DNA from: Prevotellaceae bacterium
Lineage (GTDB): Bacteria; Bacteroidota; Bacteroidia; Bacteroidales; UBA932
Reading direction: 5' to 3'
Assembly (NCBI GenBank): GCA_031278495.1
Contig: JAITKG010000136.1
Coordinates: 1 to 15,184 of the forward strand
Length of the DNA stretch: 15,184 bases
Position numbers and translations under genes: made by a program. Shown here piece by piece: positions 14,493 to 15,184 of this stretch (positions are counted from its first letter, which is position 1; each line of letters starts with the position of its first letter). The notes below the pieces were generated by a model. It had not been told where the DNA came from. It saw only the letters and a list, made by a program, of their open reading frames with translations, and did no database searches.

Positions 14493-15184
14493 ATGTATCC
14501 TTTCAACTTTTCCCCACTTTTCCCCCCTGCGGACTTGTCGGTGGCTACGTATGGACGGGTAAAAGGACAGCCGTACGCATTTGCCGTATTGCCCTGGGGC
14601 GCGACCGAGCCGCATAATTACCACTTGCCTTACTTGACAGATGCTTATTTGGCGCATGCCATTGCAGTGGATGCGGTGGGCAAAGCCTGGACGCAGTATG
14701 GCGTGCAGGGCATGGTGTTGCCGGTTATTCCTCTGGGGGCGCAGAATCCGGGACAGCGTGAACAGCCGTTTTGCCTGCATGCCCGTTATGAAACGCAGAA
14801 AGCCGTGTTGAACGATATTGTTGCGTCGTTGCATGGACAGGGTATTACGCTCCTTGTTATCATGAACGGGCATGGCGGCAACAGCTTCAAGCCGATGATT
14901 CGCGACCTGTCGATAGATTATCCGCAGATGGTTATTGCCCTTTGCGACTGGTTTGCCGTAGAACCGCAGGAAGGTTACTTTGAGTACAAAGACGACCATG
15001 CCGGTGAAATGGAAACCTCAGTGATGATGCATTACTATCCGGGACTGGTGGCATTGGAAACTGCCGGCAGCGGGGAAAGCCGTTCGTTCCACATTGAATC
15101 GTTGAATAAAAAAGTAGCATGGTTGCCCCGCGATTGGGCTAAAACCTCTGTGGATACGGGCGTCGGCAACCCGTCCAAAGCTTC
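14493..15184 (+). CDS. Creatininase-family amidohydrolase (3' end beyond window)
   Basis: Open frame from the ATG at 14493 to the window edge, about 230 codons without a stop. Creatininase-family enzymes are two-metal cyclic or linear amide hydrolases; they include creatininase and the FAPy deformylase ArfB. Expected metal-site residues are seen: PWGATEPHNYHLPYLTD at 34-50 with Glu39, His41 and Asp50, MNGHGGN at 124-130 with His127, and DHAGEMETS at 168-176 with Glu174. The NGHGGN and HAGxxETS pairing points to the broad amidohydrolase group rather than true creatininase. No signal peptide is present, so it is cytoplasmic. The position after a NagS-like gene suggests an amide (perhaps N-acetyl or N-formyl) substrate from the same pathway, which is conjecture. 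Confidence 0.88.
   Translation, partial: MYPFNFSPLFPPADLSVATYGRVKGQPYAFAVLPWGATEPHNYHLPYLTDAYLAHAIAVDAVGKAWTQYGVQGMVLPVIPLGAQNPGQREQPFCLHARYETQKAVLNDIVASLHGQGITLLVIMNGHGGNSFKPMIRDLSIDYPQMVIALCDWFAVEPQEGYFEYKDDHAGEMETSVMMHYYPGLVALETAGSGESRSFHIESLNKKVAWLPRDWAKTSVDTGVGNPSKA

Overview
The window reads as a chromosomal segment of a Bacteroidota (probably Bacteroidales) bacterium of medium GC content. Five upstream regions carry the Bacteroidota -7 promoter box TAnnTTTG close to a start codon, and starts are preceded by A/T-rich leaders without Shine-Dalgarno sequences. The gene products (DUF4846 protein, a MetRS with a C-terminal tRNA-binding domain and a KISTT loop, a membrane GT2 next to rsmG) also fit that phylum. 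The short 741-residue PurL is less expected, because many well-known Bacteroides carry the long fused form. Genus cannot be fixed from sequence alone.

Layout: (1) 1-1012, a secreted DUF4846 protein on +, converging on metG (1016-3061, -). (2) 3062-3475, a divergent spacer with a strong hairpin, a lone DUF433 antitoxin-like gene on +, and an 8-nt micro-tandem array. (3) 3476-9687, a minus-strand housekeeping block. In transcription order it holds a membrane glycosyltransferase and rsmG (overlapping by 10 nt, then a terminator), followed by purA, purL and ubiE/menG from a promoter before purA. (4) 9688-9941, a spacer with two promoters pointing outward, two 8-nt tandem arrays and a repeated GC-rich element. 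(5) 9942-15184, a plus-strand accessory block: secreted GHL10 (YddW/DigH-like) glycoside hydrolase, ROK sugar kinase, MFS sugar transporter, UPF0309/NagS-like SIS protein, and a creatininase-family amidohydrolase cut by the window end.

How the genes may work together: the last five genes form the most interesting unit. A secreted enzyme of a family that cuts bare peptidoglycan glycans is followed by an importer, a kinase, a SIS enzyme related to a GlcNAc-6-phosphate dehydratase, and an amidohydrolase. That order suggests a scavenging route for cell-wall or other amino sugars, analogous in layout to (but using different enzymes from) the transporter-kinase-MurQ set of Tannerella. This is inference from gene families and order. 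The second notable element is non-coding: at least six short tandem arrays of period 7-9 nt, each with its own unit sequence, sit in the intergenic spacers. Around the GHL10 gene they alternate with copies of a GC-rich, partly palindromic element. No RNA gene, CRISPR array, insertion sequence or prophage was seen.
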